A stretch of 64,000 nucleotides of DNA. It comes from Sphingomonadales bacterium EhC05 (GTDB lineage: Bacteria > Pseudomonadota > Alphaproteobacteria > Sphingomonadales > Sphingomonadaceae). Positions 35,453 to 44,253 of this stretch are shown in pieces. Each line of letters opens with the position of its first letter. Within the stretch, counting starts at the first letter, position 1. The notes under the pieces are model-generated. The model saw nothing but the letters and a program-made list of their open reading frames with translations. It was not told the origin of the DNA and ran no database searches. The position numbers were made by a program, and so were the translations under genes. The stretch is taken from assembly GCA_001650955.1 (NCBI GenBank), contig LXYP01000020.1, forward strand, positions 1-64,000, read 5' to 3'.

Positions 35453-36324
35453 TGTCAGAGACCTATAGCGACCATCATTTTCGCAGTGCGGATGACCGGC
35501 TAGACCTATATGCGCGAATCTATGGGGATTGTTCCAGCGCTATTCCGATTGTGATGATGCACGGCCTGACTCGCAATAGCGCGGATTTTGAGACTATTGC
35601 CGAAATATTGAGTCCCGCTTATCAGCTCATTATCCCGGACCAGCGTGGGCGCGGTCGTTCGCAATATGATCCGGATCCCTCAAACTATATTCCGGACATC
35701 TATGTAGAGGATATGTTTGCTTTGCTCCGCTCGCGCAATATCGACAAAGCCGTTCTCATGGGCACGTCAATGGGCGGACTGATCGCCATGCTGATGGCTG
35801 GACGGCATCCGGACAAAGTCGCGGCGCTGATATTGAACGACATTGGTCCCGCAGTTGATCCCCGGGGTCTCGCGCGGCTGCAACAATATGTCGGCAAGCC
35901 AGTCAACACCAGCAATTGGAGCGAAGCGGCGGACCATTGTCGCGAAACCAATGCCATCGCCTTTCCGGACTATGGCGAGGAAGACTGGATGAACTTTGCC
36001 CATCGGACTTTCCACTTGGGTGAAGATGGAACCCCCGAGCTTTCCTATGACATGGCGATCTCACGGGGTGTTGAAGGTGACACGCCGAGCGCCGCTCCTG
36101 CCGACCTGTGGCCGGTTTGGCGCCTGCTCGCCCAAATAGCCGTGCTAGTGATCAGAGGACAAACGTCCGATATTCTTGCACCGGCGACATTGTCGAAGAT
36201 GGCGGAACTGCATGATGCGGCTTTTCAAGCGGTCGAAATCGCAAATATCGGGCATGCGCCGATGCTGGATGAAAATATGTCCATTGCGGCCATTCAGACA
36301 TTTCTCAAGTCCCAGAATATTTAA
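35449..36324 (+). CDS. Alpha/beta hydrolase (enol-lactonase/esterase-like)
   Basis: The 291-residue alpha/beta hydrolase fold protein has MMHGLTRNSADFE (oxyanion), IIPDQRGRGRS, nucleophile elbow GTSMGGLIA, acid near TSDILAP and histidine in IGHAPMLDE. The triad is complete. The ATG at 35449 overlaps the MFS stop; a TTG at 35440 and an ATG at 35452 are alternatives. As the last gene of the uptake module it probably hydrolyses an ester or lactone bond in the imported compound. Confidence 0.87.
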   Translation: MMSETYSDHHFRSADDRLDLYARIYGDCSSAIPIVMMHGLTRNSADFETIAEILSPAYQLIIPDQRGRGRSQYDPDPSNYIPDIYVEDMFALLRSRNIDKAVLMGTSMGGLIAMLMAGRHPDKVAALILNDIGPAVDPRGLARLQQYVGKPVNTSNWSEAADHCRETNAIAFPDYGEEDWMNFAHRTFHLGEDGTPELSYDMAISRGVEGDTPSAAPADLWPVWRLLAQIAVLVIRGQTSDILAPATLSKMAELHDAAFQAVEIANIGHAPMLDENMSIAAIQTFLKSQNI

Positions 36325-36370
36325 GCTTGTCGCGCCGGAGTCCCGCGCCGCGCAAACAGCTTCTAAAAGA

Positions 36371-36922
36371 CTAGAAAGGGTTCAATGTATATCCCTGCTG
36401 CTGCAGCAAAGCATGCGCCGTCATCGCCGAGAGCTCCATTTTCACACCGGGTAAAAGATCGGCGTTGGAAATGCCATGCGCGGCTGCGCTCTGGCCGCAC
36501 AGGTAAAAATTGACGCCATGTTTCTGCAAAGTCGCGATCGCGGCGGCACTGCCATTTTCCGCTCCATCTTTGCGCGATCCATAAGATTGTTGGTTGGTCA
36601 AGTCATGGGCTGCGCCGCCATGAACGACAATCGCCAGTCGAATATTATTTCCCGGCACGCCTGCGGCGACATGCATGTTGATGAAACGCGCCGCACTTTC
36701 GATAGCGCGGTTCAATGTGCCGGGTTCGGCGGCTTTGGCTACATCGAAATTGATCTTGAAGGTCACATCCTTTGGCAGGGGCGTGTCGGTTTGCACCGGG
36801 GCGGTTGGACCAAATTCGTCAAAAACCGGGCCGGTTTTGAAATTTTCCATTTGGGCCTGAGCCGTTGTGGGGAGAGCCAGAATCAATGCTGGCACCAAAA
36901 GAGTGAGAGACAATTTTCGCAT
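36371..36922 (-). CDS. Exported DsrE-like protein
   Basis: The 183-residue protein has a signal peptide (LALPTTAQAQ) and a DsrE/F-like domain: FKINFDVAKAA, LNRAIESAARFINMHVAAGV, IRLAIVVHGGAAHDL and a cysteine in GVNFYLCGQSAAAHG. DsrE-like proteins bind or carry sulfur; for exported members the role is not known. An upstream in-frame ATG at 36940 gives six more residues, but the ATG at 36922 begins a normal signal peptide. It follows the gamma-glutamyltransferase gene in the same direction after about 40 bases, so thiol metabolism in the periplasm is a possible common theme. Confidence 0.8.
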   Translation of the reverse strand: MRKLSLTLLVPALILALPTTAQAQMENFKTGPVFDEFGPTAPVQTDTPLPKDVTFKINFDVAKAAEPGTLNRAIESAARFINMHVAAGVPGNNIRLAIVVHGGAAHDLTNQQSYGSRKDGAENGSAAAIATLQKHGVNFYLCGQSAAAHGISNADLLPGVKMELSAMTAHALLQQQGYTLNPF

Positions 36923-36963
36923 GTTCGTTCCAATTTCCATTCGATGTGGGGATGGTGCCGCGA

Positions 36964-38754
36964 CTAATAGCCGATCGCCTGACCATCTTTTCGCATTTCC
37001 GTTGCACCGGTATAAACACCGGTTTCCAGATCTTGCGTGATCGCCTGATAACCACCAAACATCGCGCCATTGCTGACGACTTTCACATTGTGCCCCATGG
37101 CTTTCAATCGTTCGACAGTGGCCGCTGAAATCCCCGGTTCGACGTTGAGCGTGCCGAGCAGGTCCGCGCCAGTGCCGGTCAGATCCTGGGTCGGTTGACG
37201 TCCGCCATCATGGTTTAGCCGGGCAGCATCGCCAGCTTCCTGGAGGTTCATGCCATAGTCGACCATATTGATCATCACCTGGACATGGCCCTGTGGCTGC
37301 ATGCCGCCGCCCATCAGTCCGAAGGACATGAAGGGCTTGCCATTTTTCTTCATGAAGGCGGGAATGATCGTCTGGAAGGGTCGCTTCCCGGCGGCATAGA
37401 CATTGGGGTGGTTTGGATCGAGCGAGTAAAGCTCTCCACGATCCTGAAACATGAAGCCAAGGCCGTCAGCGACGAGACCACTGCCCATGCCGCGATAATT
37501 GGACTGGATCAGCGAGACCATCATCCCGTCCTTGTCGGCGACCGTGAGATAGGTGGTATCGCCTTCGCCTTCGAGCTTGGGCTCGCCGGGACCGAATTCG
37601 GGTGACGCTTTGGCCGGATCAATCAGCGCGAACCGCTCTTGTCCATAGGCATCGCTGAGCAGCCATTCGAGCGGGGCAGGCGACATGTCGGGATCGGCAT
37701 AGAAACGGGCGACATCTTCAAATGCCAGACGCTTGGCCTCGGTGATATAGTGGAGCACTTCCGCAGACCCGCGTGGCCATTGCGCCAGATCAACATTTTT
37801 GAGGATATTGGCCATTTGCAAGGCCGCGAAGCCCTGCGAATTGGGTGGCAGTTCGCAAAGTTCATAGCCTTTGCGATAATCGACACAGCCCGGTTCGACC
37901 CATTTGCTGCTGTGCGCGGCAAAATCGGCATAACGCAAATTGCCACCAATCCGTTTGAAATAGCTATCCATCGTCTTGGCAATATCGCCTTTGTAGAAAG
38001 CGTCCCGACCGCCAGTTGCGATTTGGTTTAACGTGTTCCCCAGATCAGGATTTTTGAAGATTTCACCAGCCTTCGGCGCGCCATTGGCAAAATAGGTGGC
38101 CCTGGCATTTGCAAAATCACCAATCATATCGAGATTCTCTTCAAACCGCTTGAGATTTCCAGCAAAATAATAGCCGATGACCGGGGCGACCGGATGGCCT
38201 TCTCGAGCATAGGCTATGGTCGGGGCCAGAATGTCGGCCATACTGAGCTTGCCAAATTTGCCGTGCATCTCGAACCAGCCATCGACTGTTCCGGGTACCG
38301 TGACCGGCAAAGGGCCGAACGGCGGAATGCTGTCGCGGCCGTCGAGCTGTGCGACAAATTGATCGTAGCTGGCCCCCATCGGACTTTTGCCCGATCCATT
38401 CAATCCGTAGAGCTTCTCGGTCTTGGGATCCCAGATGATCGCGAATAGATCGCCGCCAATGCCATTGCCAGTCGGTTCCATCAGCCCCAGCGCCGCATTG
38501 GCGGCAATCGCTGCGTCCACCGCAGAGCCACCTTTTTTAAGAATGTCGATGGCAATCTGGCTGGCCAGCGGATGGGCGGTCGCGGCCATGCCATGCTCCG
38601 CAAATATTGGGCTGCGCGACCAGGCTTCGCCTACCGGCCGACCGCCGCCGCCAATTTCAAGCTTCGGTTGTTGGGCGCCAGCAGCTTCTTCCGCATGGAC
38701 GGGAGCGGCGGTCAGAGCGGTCAAAGTGAGTAAGGAAATAACAAGGTTACGCAT
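36964..38754 (-). CDS. Gamma-glutamyltransferase family protein
   Basis: The 596-residue periplasmic Ntn hydrolase has a signal peptide (LTAAPVHAEE), HGMAATAHPLASQIAIDILKKGG at the start of the mature protein, GGDLFAI, and the autoprocessing threonine region GEGDTTYLTVADKDGMMVS. GMGSGLVADGLGFMFQDRG and GGGMQPQGHVQV follow. It is expected to self-cleave before a threonine and transfer or hydrolyse gamma-glutamyl groups, such as those of glutathione. The upstream in-frame start at 38817 lacks a signal peptide, so I use the ATG at 38754. Confidence 0.88.
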   Translation of the reverse strand: MRNLVISLLTLTALTAAPVHAEEAAGAQQPKLEIGGGGRPVGEAWSRSPIFAEHGMAATAHPLASQIAIDILKKGGSAVDAAIAANAALGLMEPTGNGIGGDLFAIIWDPKTEKLYGLNGSGKSPMGASYDQFVAQLDGRDSIPPFGPLPVTVPGTVDGWFEMHGKFGKLSMADILAPTIAYAREGHPVAPVIGYYFAGNLKRFEENLDMIGDFANARATYFANGAPKAGEIFKNPDLGNTLNQIATGGRDAFYKGDIAKTMDSYFKRIGGNLRYADFAAHSSKWVEPGCVDYRKGYELCELPPNSQGFAALQMANILKNVDLAQWPRGSAEVLHYITEAKRLAFEDVARFYADPDMSPAPLEWLLSDAYGQERFALIDPAKASPEFGPGEPKLEGEGDTTYLTVADKDGMMVSLIQSNYRGMGSGLVADGLGFMFQDRGELYSLDPNHPNVYAAGKRPFQTIIPAFMKKNGKPFMSFGLMGGGMQPQGHVQVMINMVDYGMNLQEAGDAARLNHDGGRQPTQDLTGTGADLLGTLNVEPGISAATVERLKAMGHNVKVVSNGAMFGGYQAITQDLETGVYTGATEMRKDGQAIGY

Positions 38755-39040
38755 GAAAATATCCAACAGTTGTTCGGTGATGTTCGTGCACTGTAACCAC
38801 AACGCTTGACTTTCCAAGCTGCTTCTCTATGTTGCAACGCAGCAAAGGCGCCAATTTTGAAATGCGGCTGTCTGGCGGAAGTTCTGCGTGAGAGATGACA
38901 AGATCATCTCGAACCTATCGCCTTCATTGCTTCTTTCTTTCCGGCAGCCTGATCACGCGGGTCGTCTTAACCGACGGCGAACACGCGCGTAGCAATCATG
39001 CTGGGCGCTGGAAACTTGCTGCTATTACAAGGTATTATTT
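38755..39040. other. Divergent intergenic region upstream of DEAD-box gene
   Basis: About 285 bases lie between the divergent gamma-glutamyltransferase and helicase genes. No coding region or recognised riboswitch is visible. It is long enough for an extended leader on the helicase message, as some cold-inducible helicase genes have, but I see no specific signature. Confidence 0.4.
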
Positions 39041-40414
39041 TTGACTAAATTTTCTGATTTCGCTCTGGCGGAACCAATCCAAAAACGTGTGGCCGAAGGC
39101 GGTTACACCACACCATCCCCGATCCAGCAGCAGGCGATCCCGCCCGCGCTGGAAGGCAAGGACATTCTCGGTATCGCACAGACCGGCACGGGTAAGACCG
39201 CTGCTTTCTCGCTGCCTGCCATCCATCACCTGCTTGCAAACAAGCGCCGTGCCGGGCGGCATGAATGCCGGATGCTGGTGCTTGCACCGACCCGCGAACT
39301 CGCTCGTCAGATCGCCGACAGCATGACCGGATATTCAAAAGGTCTCGGCCTGTTTGTTACTTCCGCATTTGGCGGCGTGCCGATCAATCGCCAGAAACGC
39401 ATTTTGGAGCGTGGCGTCGATGTCTTGGTGGCGACACCGGGACGCTTGCTCGACCTGATCGATCAACGCTTTCTGACATTGTCGAAAGTCGAAATTTTGG
39501 TGCTCGACGAAGCCGACCAAATGCTCGACCTCGGATTCATCGTGCCGCTCAAAAAGATTGTTCCGATGCTGCCCAAGCAGCGCCAGAGCCTGTTCTTCTC
39601 GGCGACCATGCCCAAGACCATCTCCCAACTGGCAGACCAGTTTCTGACCAACCCGGTTCAGGTTTCGGTTGCACCGCAATCGACAACCGCCGAACGGGTC
39701 GACCAGAAGGTCACCTATATCAACCAGGACGACAAGCAGCGCCTGCTCAAGGATTTCATCAACAATGAAAATCCGGATCATATGCTGGTCTTTACCCAGA
39801 CCAAACATGGTGCTGACAAGGTTGTGAAAAACCTGATGGCCGTTGGTATCCATTCCGCCGCCATTCATGGCAATAAGAGCCAGCCGCAGCGCGAACGGGC
39901 ACTCGGTGATTTCAAGAAGGGCAAGATCAACATTCTTGTCGCGACCGATATTGCCGCACGCGGAATTGATGTTGATGGGATCACTCACGTGATCAACTTC
40001 GACATGCCCAATGTGTCCGAACAATATGTCCACCGCATCGGCCGGACCGCGCGTGCCGGAGCATCGGGGATTTCCTATTCGCTGGTCGCTCCTGACGAGC
40101 GCCAGTTCCTGCGTGATGTCGTGAAACTCACCGGTGTGAAACCGGACGTTATCGCATTGCCGGAAGGTTATGACGAACCCCCGCGCGAGGAAGTTGCCTC
40201 CCGTATCTATGGTCAGAAGCCCAAGAAATATGGTGCGAAGCCCGTGCGCAGCGGCCCTCCCAAGAACAAGCATAGCTCGCGTAAAGGTCGTCCTGGCGGC
40301 GGTGGCTCAGGTCGCGGCGGACCGGGTTCCAGCGCGAGCAGCGATGGCCCCAAACATTGGAATAATGCAGCCAAATCGTTCAAGCGTCGGCAGAAAAGCA
40401 AAACCGACGCCTAG
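39041..40414 (+). CDS. DEAD-box RNA helicase, RhlE-like
   Basis: The 457-residue helicase has all core motifs: Q motif (FSDFALAEPIQKRV, PSPIQQQAIP), motif I AQTGTGKT, APTRELARQ, GGVPINRQ, TPGRLLDL, DEAD in VLDEADQMLDLGF, SAT in FFSATMP, VFTQTKHGAD, ATDIAARGIDV and HRIGRTARAG. The C-terminal 75 residues are basic and glycine/serine-rich, as in RhlE. It remodels RNA and may act in ribosome assembly or cold adaptation. The start is TTG with AAGG eight bases upstream. It ends one base from the convergent CoA-transferase gene. Confidence 0.93.
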   Translation: MTKFSDFALAEPIQKRVAEGGYTTPSPIQQQAIPPALEGKDILGIAQTGTGKTAAFSLPAIHHLLANKRRAGRHECRMLVLAPTRELARQIADSMTGYSKGLGLFVTSAFGGVPINRQKRILERGVDVLVATPGRLLDLIDQRFLTLSKVEILVLDEADQMLDLGFIVPLKKIVPMLPKQRQSLFFSATMPKTISQLADQFLTNPVQVSVAPQSTTAERVDQKVTYINQDDKQRLLKDFINNENPDHMLVFTQTKHGADKVVKNLMAVGIHSAAIHGNKSQPQRERALGDFKKGKINILVATDIAARGIDVDGITHVINFDMPNVSEQYVHRIGRTARAGASGISYSLVAPDERQFLRDVVKLTGVKPDVIALPEGYDEPPREEVASRIYGQKPKKYGAKPVRSGPPKNKHSSRKGRPGGGGSGRGGPGSSASSDGPKHWNNAAKSFKRRQKSKTDA

Positions 40415-40415
40415 G

Positions 40416-41585
40416 CTATTCTGAGATGAGCGCCTTGCTTTCGGCAAGCGCGCTGATCTCGCTGTCGTCCATATCCAACCAATCCTGAAGCGCGGCGACA
40501 TTATGTTCGCCGCGTTTTGCGGTTTTGGCGTGGCTGTCGATGCCGCTTTTTGACTTGGAGAAGCGATAAGGCGACTGCACGGTGCGCCGCGCATTGCCGT
40601 CGTCATCGGTCACATCGACAATCGTGCCAAGTGCCTTTATGCTGGTCTGCTCATAGATGTCCGGTCCAAAGGGATGGACTTCACCCCAGGCCAGATTGAG
40701 CCGGTCGAGCGTTGCGGTCAATGTTTCGAAGCTCTCCTGCGCGCGGATGTGCTGCTCCATCGCTTCGCGCCGGAGACGGACTTTGGTCGCGACGTCGGCG
40801 CCCGCGGGCGTGGGGTCGGCCAGGCCGTCTTTTGTCGAAAACATGATCCACAGCCATTTCATATCGCCGGTGATCAGAATCTGGCGATCGCCAGGCGCTT
40901 CCCAGACCAGTGTTTCCGGCGCTTTCGGCCAGATGTCGTCGAGCGCGAAATGGGCATAATCATCGGCGGAATGGAGCACGTTCAGCATCGCTAGATCGAT
41001 ATGCTGGCCCTCGCCTGTCTGGTCCAGCGTCCGTAAGGCCGAGAGGATCGCGATGATGCCGTGGAGCGAGCTATAGCTATCGGCCATGGCAAATTGAATG
41101 TCCGTCGGTCGCGCGCCGCTCATTTCCGCCTGACGCGCGATCAGGCCGCTTTCAGCATGCAACACCGGCGCATAGGCCGCCCGACCGCGTTCGGGACCCT
41201 GTTGCCCGTAGCCGGAGATCGAGAGCATCACCAGCCGCGGATTGGCTTGGCTCAGATCGGTCCAGCCGACGCCAAATTTATCCATCACGCCGGGACGAAA
41301 ATTCTCGACGACAATATCGGCTTGCGCGGCGAGCTTGAGGATCAGTTCGCGCGCGCCTTCGGCTTTGAGATCGACACAGATATTCCGCTTGCCGATATTG
41401 AGCTGGAGATAATTCCCGCTGACACCGCTTTCGCGCTTGGCTAGCTTGCGAGTGACATCGCCTTCCGGCGGTTCCACTTTCAAGACATCTGCTCCCAGAT
41501 CGGAAAGCATCCGGGTGGCATAAGGGCCTGCGACGACGCGTGAAAAATCGAGGACTTTCAGCCCCGCTAACGGAAAATCTGTCAT
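40416..41585 (-). CDS. CaiB/BaiF-family CoA transferase
   Basis: The 389-residue class III CoA-transferase has the CoA-binding start LDFSRVVAGPYATRMLSDLGADVLKVEPP, ENFRPGVMDKFGV and the catalytic aspartate in FAMADSYSSLHG. It moves CoA between carboxylic acids. It lies downstream of an aldehyde dehydrogenase (12-base gap) and a citrate-lyase-like gene on the same strand. The three may act together on aldehyde-to-acyl-CoA catabolism, but the substrate is not clear from sequence. Confidence 0.9.
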   Translation of the reverse strand: MTDFPLAGLKVLDFSRVVAGPYATRMLSDLGADVLKVEPPEGDVTRKLAKRESGVSGNYLQLNIGKRNICVDLKAEGARELILKLAAQADIVVENFRPGVMDKFGVGWTDLSQANPRLVMLSISGYGQQGPERGRAAYAPVLHAESGLIARQAEMSGARPTDIQFAMADSYSSLHGIIAILSALRTLDQTGEGQHIDLAMLNVLHSADDYAHFALDDIWPKAPETLVWEAPGDRQILITGDMKWLWIMFSTKDGLADPTPAGADVATKVRLRREAMEQHIRAQESFETLTATLDRLNLAWGEVHPFGPDIYEQTSIKALGTIVDVTDDDGNARRTVQSPYRFSKSKSGIDSHAKTAKRGEHNVAALQDWLDMDDSEISALAESKALISE

Positions 41586-41597
41586 ATGTGCCTGACG

Positions 41598-43103
41598 TTA
41601 AAGTTTCATCTGTTGCTTCATCGTCTTTTCTGTAGTCGCGCCATAGGGCGGAAGGAAACCAGCAATTTTGGCAATGTTAATCTTCGGCTGACGATAGACC
41701 GCCTTGGCATGGCTGAATTCCTTGAAGCCATCCGGACCAGTATAAGCGCCCATGCCGGAAGGTCCGACGCCACCAAAGGGCAGATCATGCTGGGCGATGT
41801 GGAAGATCACGTCATTCACTGTGACGCCGCCGGAAATCGTCCGATCCAGGATCTTGCGTTTGTCGCCCTCGGACTCGCCGAAATAATATAATCCCAGCGG
41901 CCGGTCATGATCGTTCACATAATCGACAACGTCATCGATATTGCGATAGCTTTTGACCGGCAGGATCGGACCAAAAATCTCTTCCTGCATCACCCGCATG
42001 TCTTCGTTGACATTTTGCAGGACGGTAAGCGGCATCTTGTTGCTGTTGGTGTTGGAAAAATCCTCATCGCCCGGATTGACGACGGTTTGCTTCGCGCCCT
42101 TGTCGACCGCATCATCGATCAGCCCTTGCAACCGCTCTTTGTGCCGCGCGTTGATCACCGAAGTATAGTCATCATTCGCGATCAAAGTTGGATATTGTTC
42201 AGCTACATTGGCGGAAATACCCGCGACGACGGCGTCTTCCTTGTTTTCGGGTACCAGCAGATAATCTGGCGCGAGACAAATCTGTCCGGCATTCATCATC
42301 TTGCCCATCGCAATGCGCTGGGTCGATTTCTGGACATCGGCATCTGGTCCGATGATGGTCGGAGATTTGCCACCCAATTCGAGTGTCACGGGGGTCAGAT
42401 TCTGTGCTGCTGCTGCCATCACATGTTTGGCAATGCCGCCGCCGCCGGTAAAGATCAGATGATCCCAGGGTATTTCAGAGAAGGATTTTCCAGTTTCCGG
42501 GCCTCCGGTGATCACGGTCATCTCTTCGGGCGCGAAATATTCTGCGACCAGTTTCTTGACCAGTTCGCCGGTTTCCGGACAAAATTCCGAAAATTTGATA
42601 ATCACCCGGTTGCCTGCGCCAAAAGCACCAATGGCCGGATCGAAAGCGAGATTGATCGGGAAATTCCATGGCGCAATGACACCAACAACGCCCTTGGGTT
42701 GATATTCTACCTGACCGCTTGCACCGAGCAGGCCGAGCGGGAAATCCATCTTGCGCTTTTCCGGGCGCATCCATTTTTTCAGATTTTTCTTGTGATCCTT
42801 GGCATGGCCGACAACCGACATAAGATCGGTCATCACCGTCTGGACGCCGCTGCGATGACCAAAGTCATTGGAGACGGCTTCGCAAAGCGCATCCTTATTA
42901 TCGATAATCATCTGGGCGGTGCGGTTGATCCGGTCCATCCGTGATTCAAAGCTCACCGGCAACTCTGCGTGGAAGGCATCGCGCTGAGCCTGAAATAATG
43001 TCATAATCTCGTCTTTGCTGACTTCGCCAGCAGCTGCTTCTAATGCTTCCATTTTCGCTCTCCCAAGGGCGGGAATTCTCGGTCCCGTCAAATTCAAATT
43101 CAA
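41598..43103 (-). CDS. Aldehyde dehydrogenase, coniferyl-aldehyde type
   Basis: The 501-residue NAD(P)-dependent enzyme has IAPWNFP, FTGGGGIAKHV, the general base in VTLELGGKSP and the catalytic cysteine in NAGQICLAPDY. The region following the cysteine and the N-terminal FQAQRDAFHAELPVSFESRMDRI are characteristic of the coniferyl-aldehyde (CalB-like) branch, although members oxidise many aliphatic and aromatic aldehydes. It is followed closely by a CoA transferase. Confidence 0.9.
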   Translation of the reverse strand: MNLNLTGPRIPALGRAKMEALEAAAGEVSKDEIMTLFQAQRDAFHAELPVSFESRMDRINRTAQMIIDNKDALCEAVSNDFGHRSGVQTVMTDLMSVVGHAKDHKKNLKKWMRPEKRKMDFPLGLLGASGQVEYQPKGVVGVIAPWNFPINLAFDPAIGAFGAGNRVIIKFSEFCPETGELVKKLVAEYFAPEEMTVITGGPETGKSFSEIPWDHLIFTGGGGIAKHVMAAAAQNLTPVTLELGGKSPTIIGPDADVQKSTQRIAMGKMMNAGQICLAPDYLLVPENKEDAVVAGISANVAEQYPTLIANDDYTSVINARHKERLQGLIDDAVDKGAKQTVVNPGDEDFSNTNSNKMPLTVLQNVNEDMRVMQEEIFGPILPVKSYRNIDDVVDYVNDHDRPLGLYYFGESEGDKRKILDRTISGGVTVNDVIFHIAQHDLPFGGVGPSGMGAYTGPDGFKEFSHAKAVYRQPKINIAKIAGFLPPYGATTEKTMKQQMKL

Positions 43104-43145
43104 TTGTTCACTTAAACGGGTTTTTTGCAGTTTGTCGAGCGAGAA

Positions 43146-44024
43146 CTAATGTCGGGCTGCCGCGATCGCTTCGGCCAACGCTACCGTTTGTTTGGCTTGC
43201 TTCAGGTGCAGCAGCTCGGTCATTTTGCCATCCACGACAATGGCCCCCTTGCCCGCATTGATGGGGTTTTTGAATGCTTTGATAATAGCCAGCGCTTCCG
43301 TGATTTTTTCGGCGCTCGGCGCAAATATCCGATTGGCGGTTTCAATTTGTGCAGGATGGATAAGTGTTTTCCCATCAAAGCCGACGTTTCTCGCTTCAAG
43401 ACATTCGCGCTCGAGACCTGCGGGATCGCTAAAATCATTATATACGCTGTCGAGAATATTCAGCCCATAGGCCCGGGCCGCAATGACCGCCTGAATCATG
43501 ACCGGTGCGAATATCGCTCTGTCATGTTCGGCTTTCATTTCTTTCGCCAGATCATTGAACCCCATGACAAAAGTTGTGAGACGCCGCTGCGAGGCCAGTG
43601 CTGCTATTTGAGGGAGGTTGATAATTGCCTCCGGCATTTCAATCATCGCCCATAGCTGGATATCCAGGCTGGCGTCCTGGTCCTCCATGAAATCCGTGAT
43701 CTGAATGATATCGTCGGCGGTCAATATTTTCGGCACGAGCACCGCATTGGCCTGACTGAGGCAGGCCTGCCTGAGGTCCTGAGCAAACCAGGGCGTGTCC
43801 ATACTGTTGATGCGAACAACCAGTTCGCGACTGCCATATTCGCCGGACTGCAGTGCAGCGCAGGCCAGTTTCCGAGCCTCTTCCTTTGCCTCCGGCGCAA
43901 CGGCATCTTCGAGATCGAAGATAATTGTATCGGCAGGAAGTGTTTTGGCCTTTTCCAGCGCCCGCGGGTTGGACGCGGGCATATATAGGCAGGAACGGCG
44001 AGGGGTAAATTGCGTGTTGGACAT
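43146..44024 (-). CDS. HpcH/HpaI (CitE-like) lyase or thioesterase
   Basis: The 292-residue TIM-barrel protein resembles the citrate lyase beta subunit: RRSCLYMPASNPRALEKA, the metal-binding DLEDAV, VRINSMDTPWF, AMIEMPEAI and HPAQIETANRIF. Stand-alone relatives are malyl-CoA or methylmalyl-CoA lyases/thioesterases. No citrate lyase alpha or gamma subunits are present, so a citrate lyase complex is unlikely. It starts the three-gene run with the aldehyde dehydrogenase and CoA transferase. The 229 bases between its start and the O-antigen ligase-like gene hold nothing recognisable. Confidence 0.85.
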   Translation of the reverse strand: MSNTQFTPRRSCLYMPASNPRALEKAKTLPADTIIFDLEDAVAPEAKEEARKLACAALQSGEYGSRELVVRINSMDTPWFAQDLRQACLSQANAVLVPKILTADDIIQITDFMEDQDASLDIQLWAMIEMPEAIINLPQIAALASQRRLTTFVMGFNDLAKEMKAEHDRAIFAPVMIQAVIAARAYGLNILDSVYNDFSDPAGLERECLEARNVGFDGKTLIHPAQIETANRIFAPSAEKITEALAIIKAFKNPINAGKGAIVVDGKMTELLHLKQAKQTVALAEAIAAARH

Positions 44025-44253
44025 CGCGGCAGCCTAACACCGCGAGCGGCTTCGGAAAAGGCCGAAAAGCGCCTCAATCCGATCGGTAAGGCGATCGACC
44101 CATGCGTATATATGTCGTGGGATCATCGAAGACGCCAAGAGACGCGTGATGATTGCGACTGGATGGAAAGCCGGCCAAGCCATTGTCCGGTCTCGCAGCA
44201 ATGGCGGGCGGGCCGGATTTTCCAGGTAACCGACGACATCACTCGCGCGCTGT

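Noticed and set aside
43090-43131. CCCGT ... ACGGG followed by TTTTTT on the plus strand
   Set aside because: The loop is very long and the flanking genes run on the minus strand, so a terminator here makes no sense.
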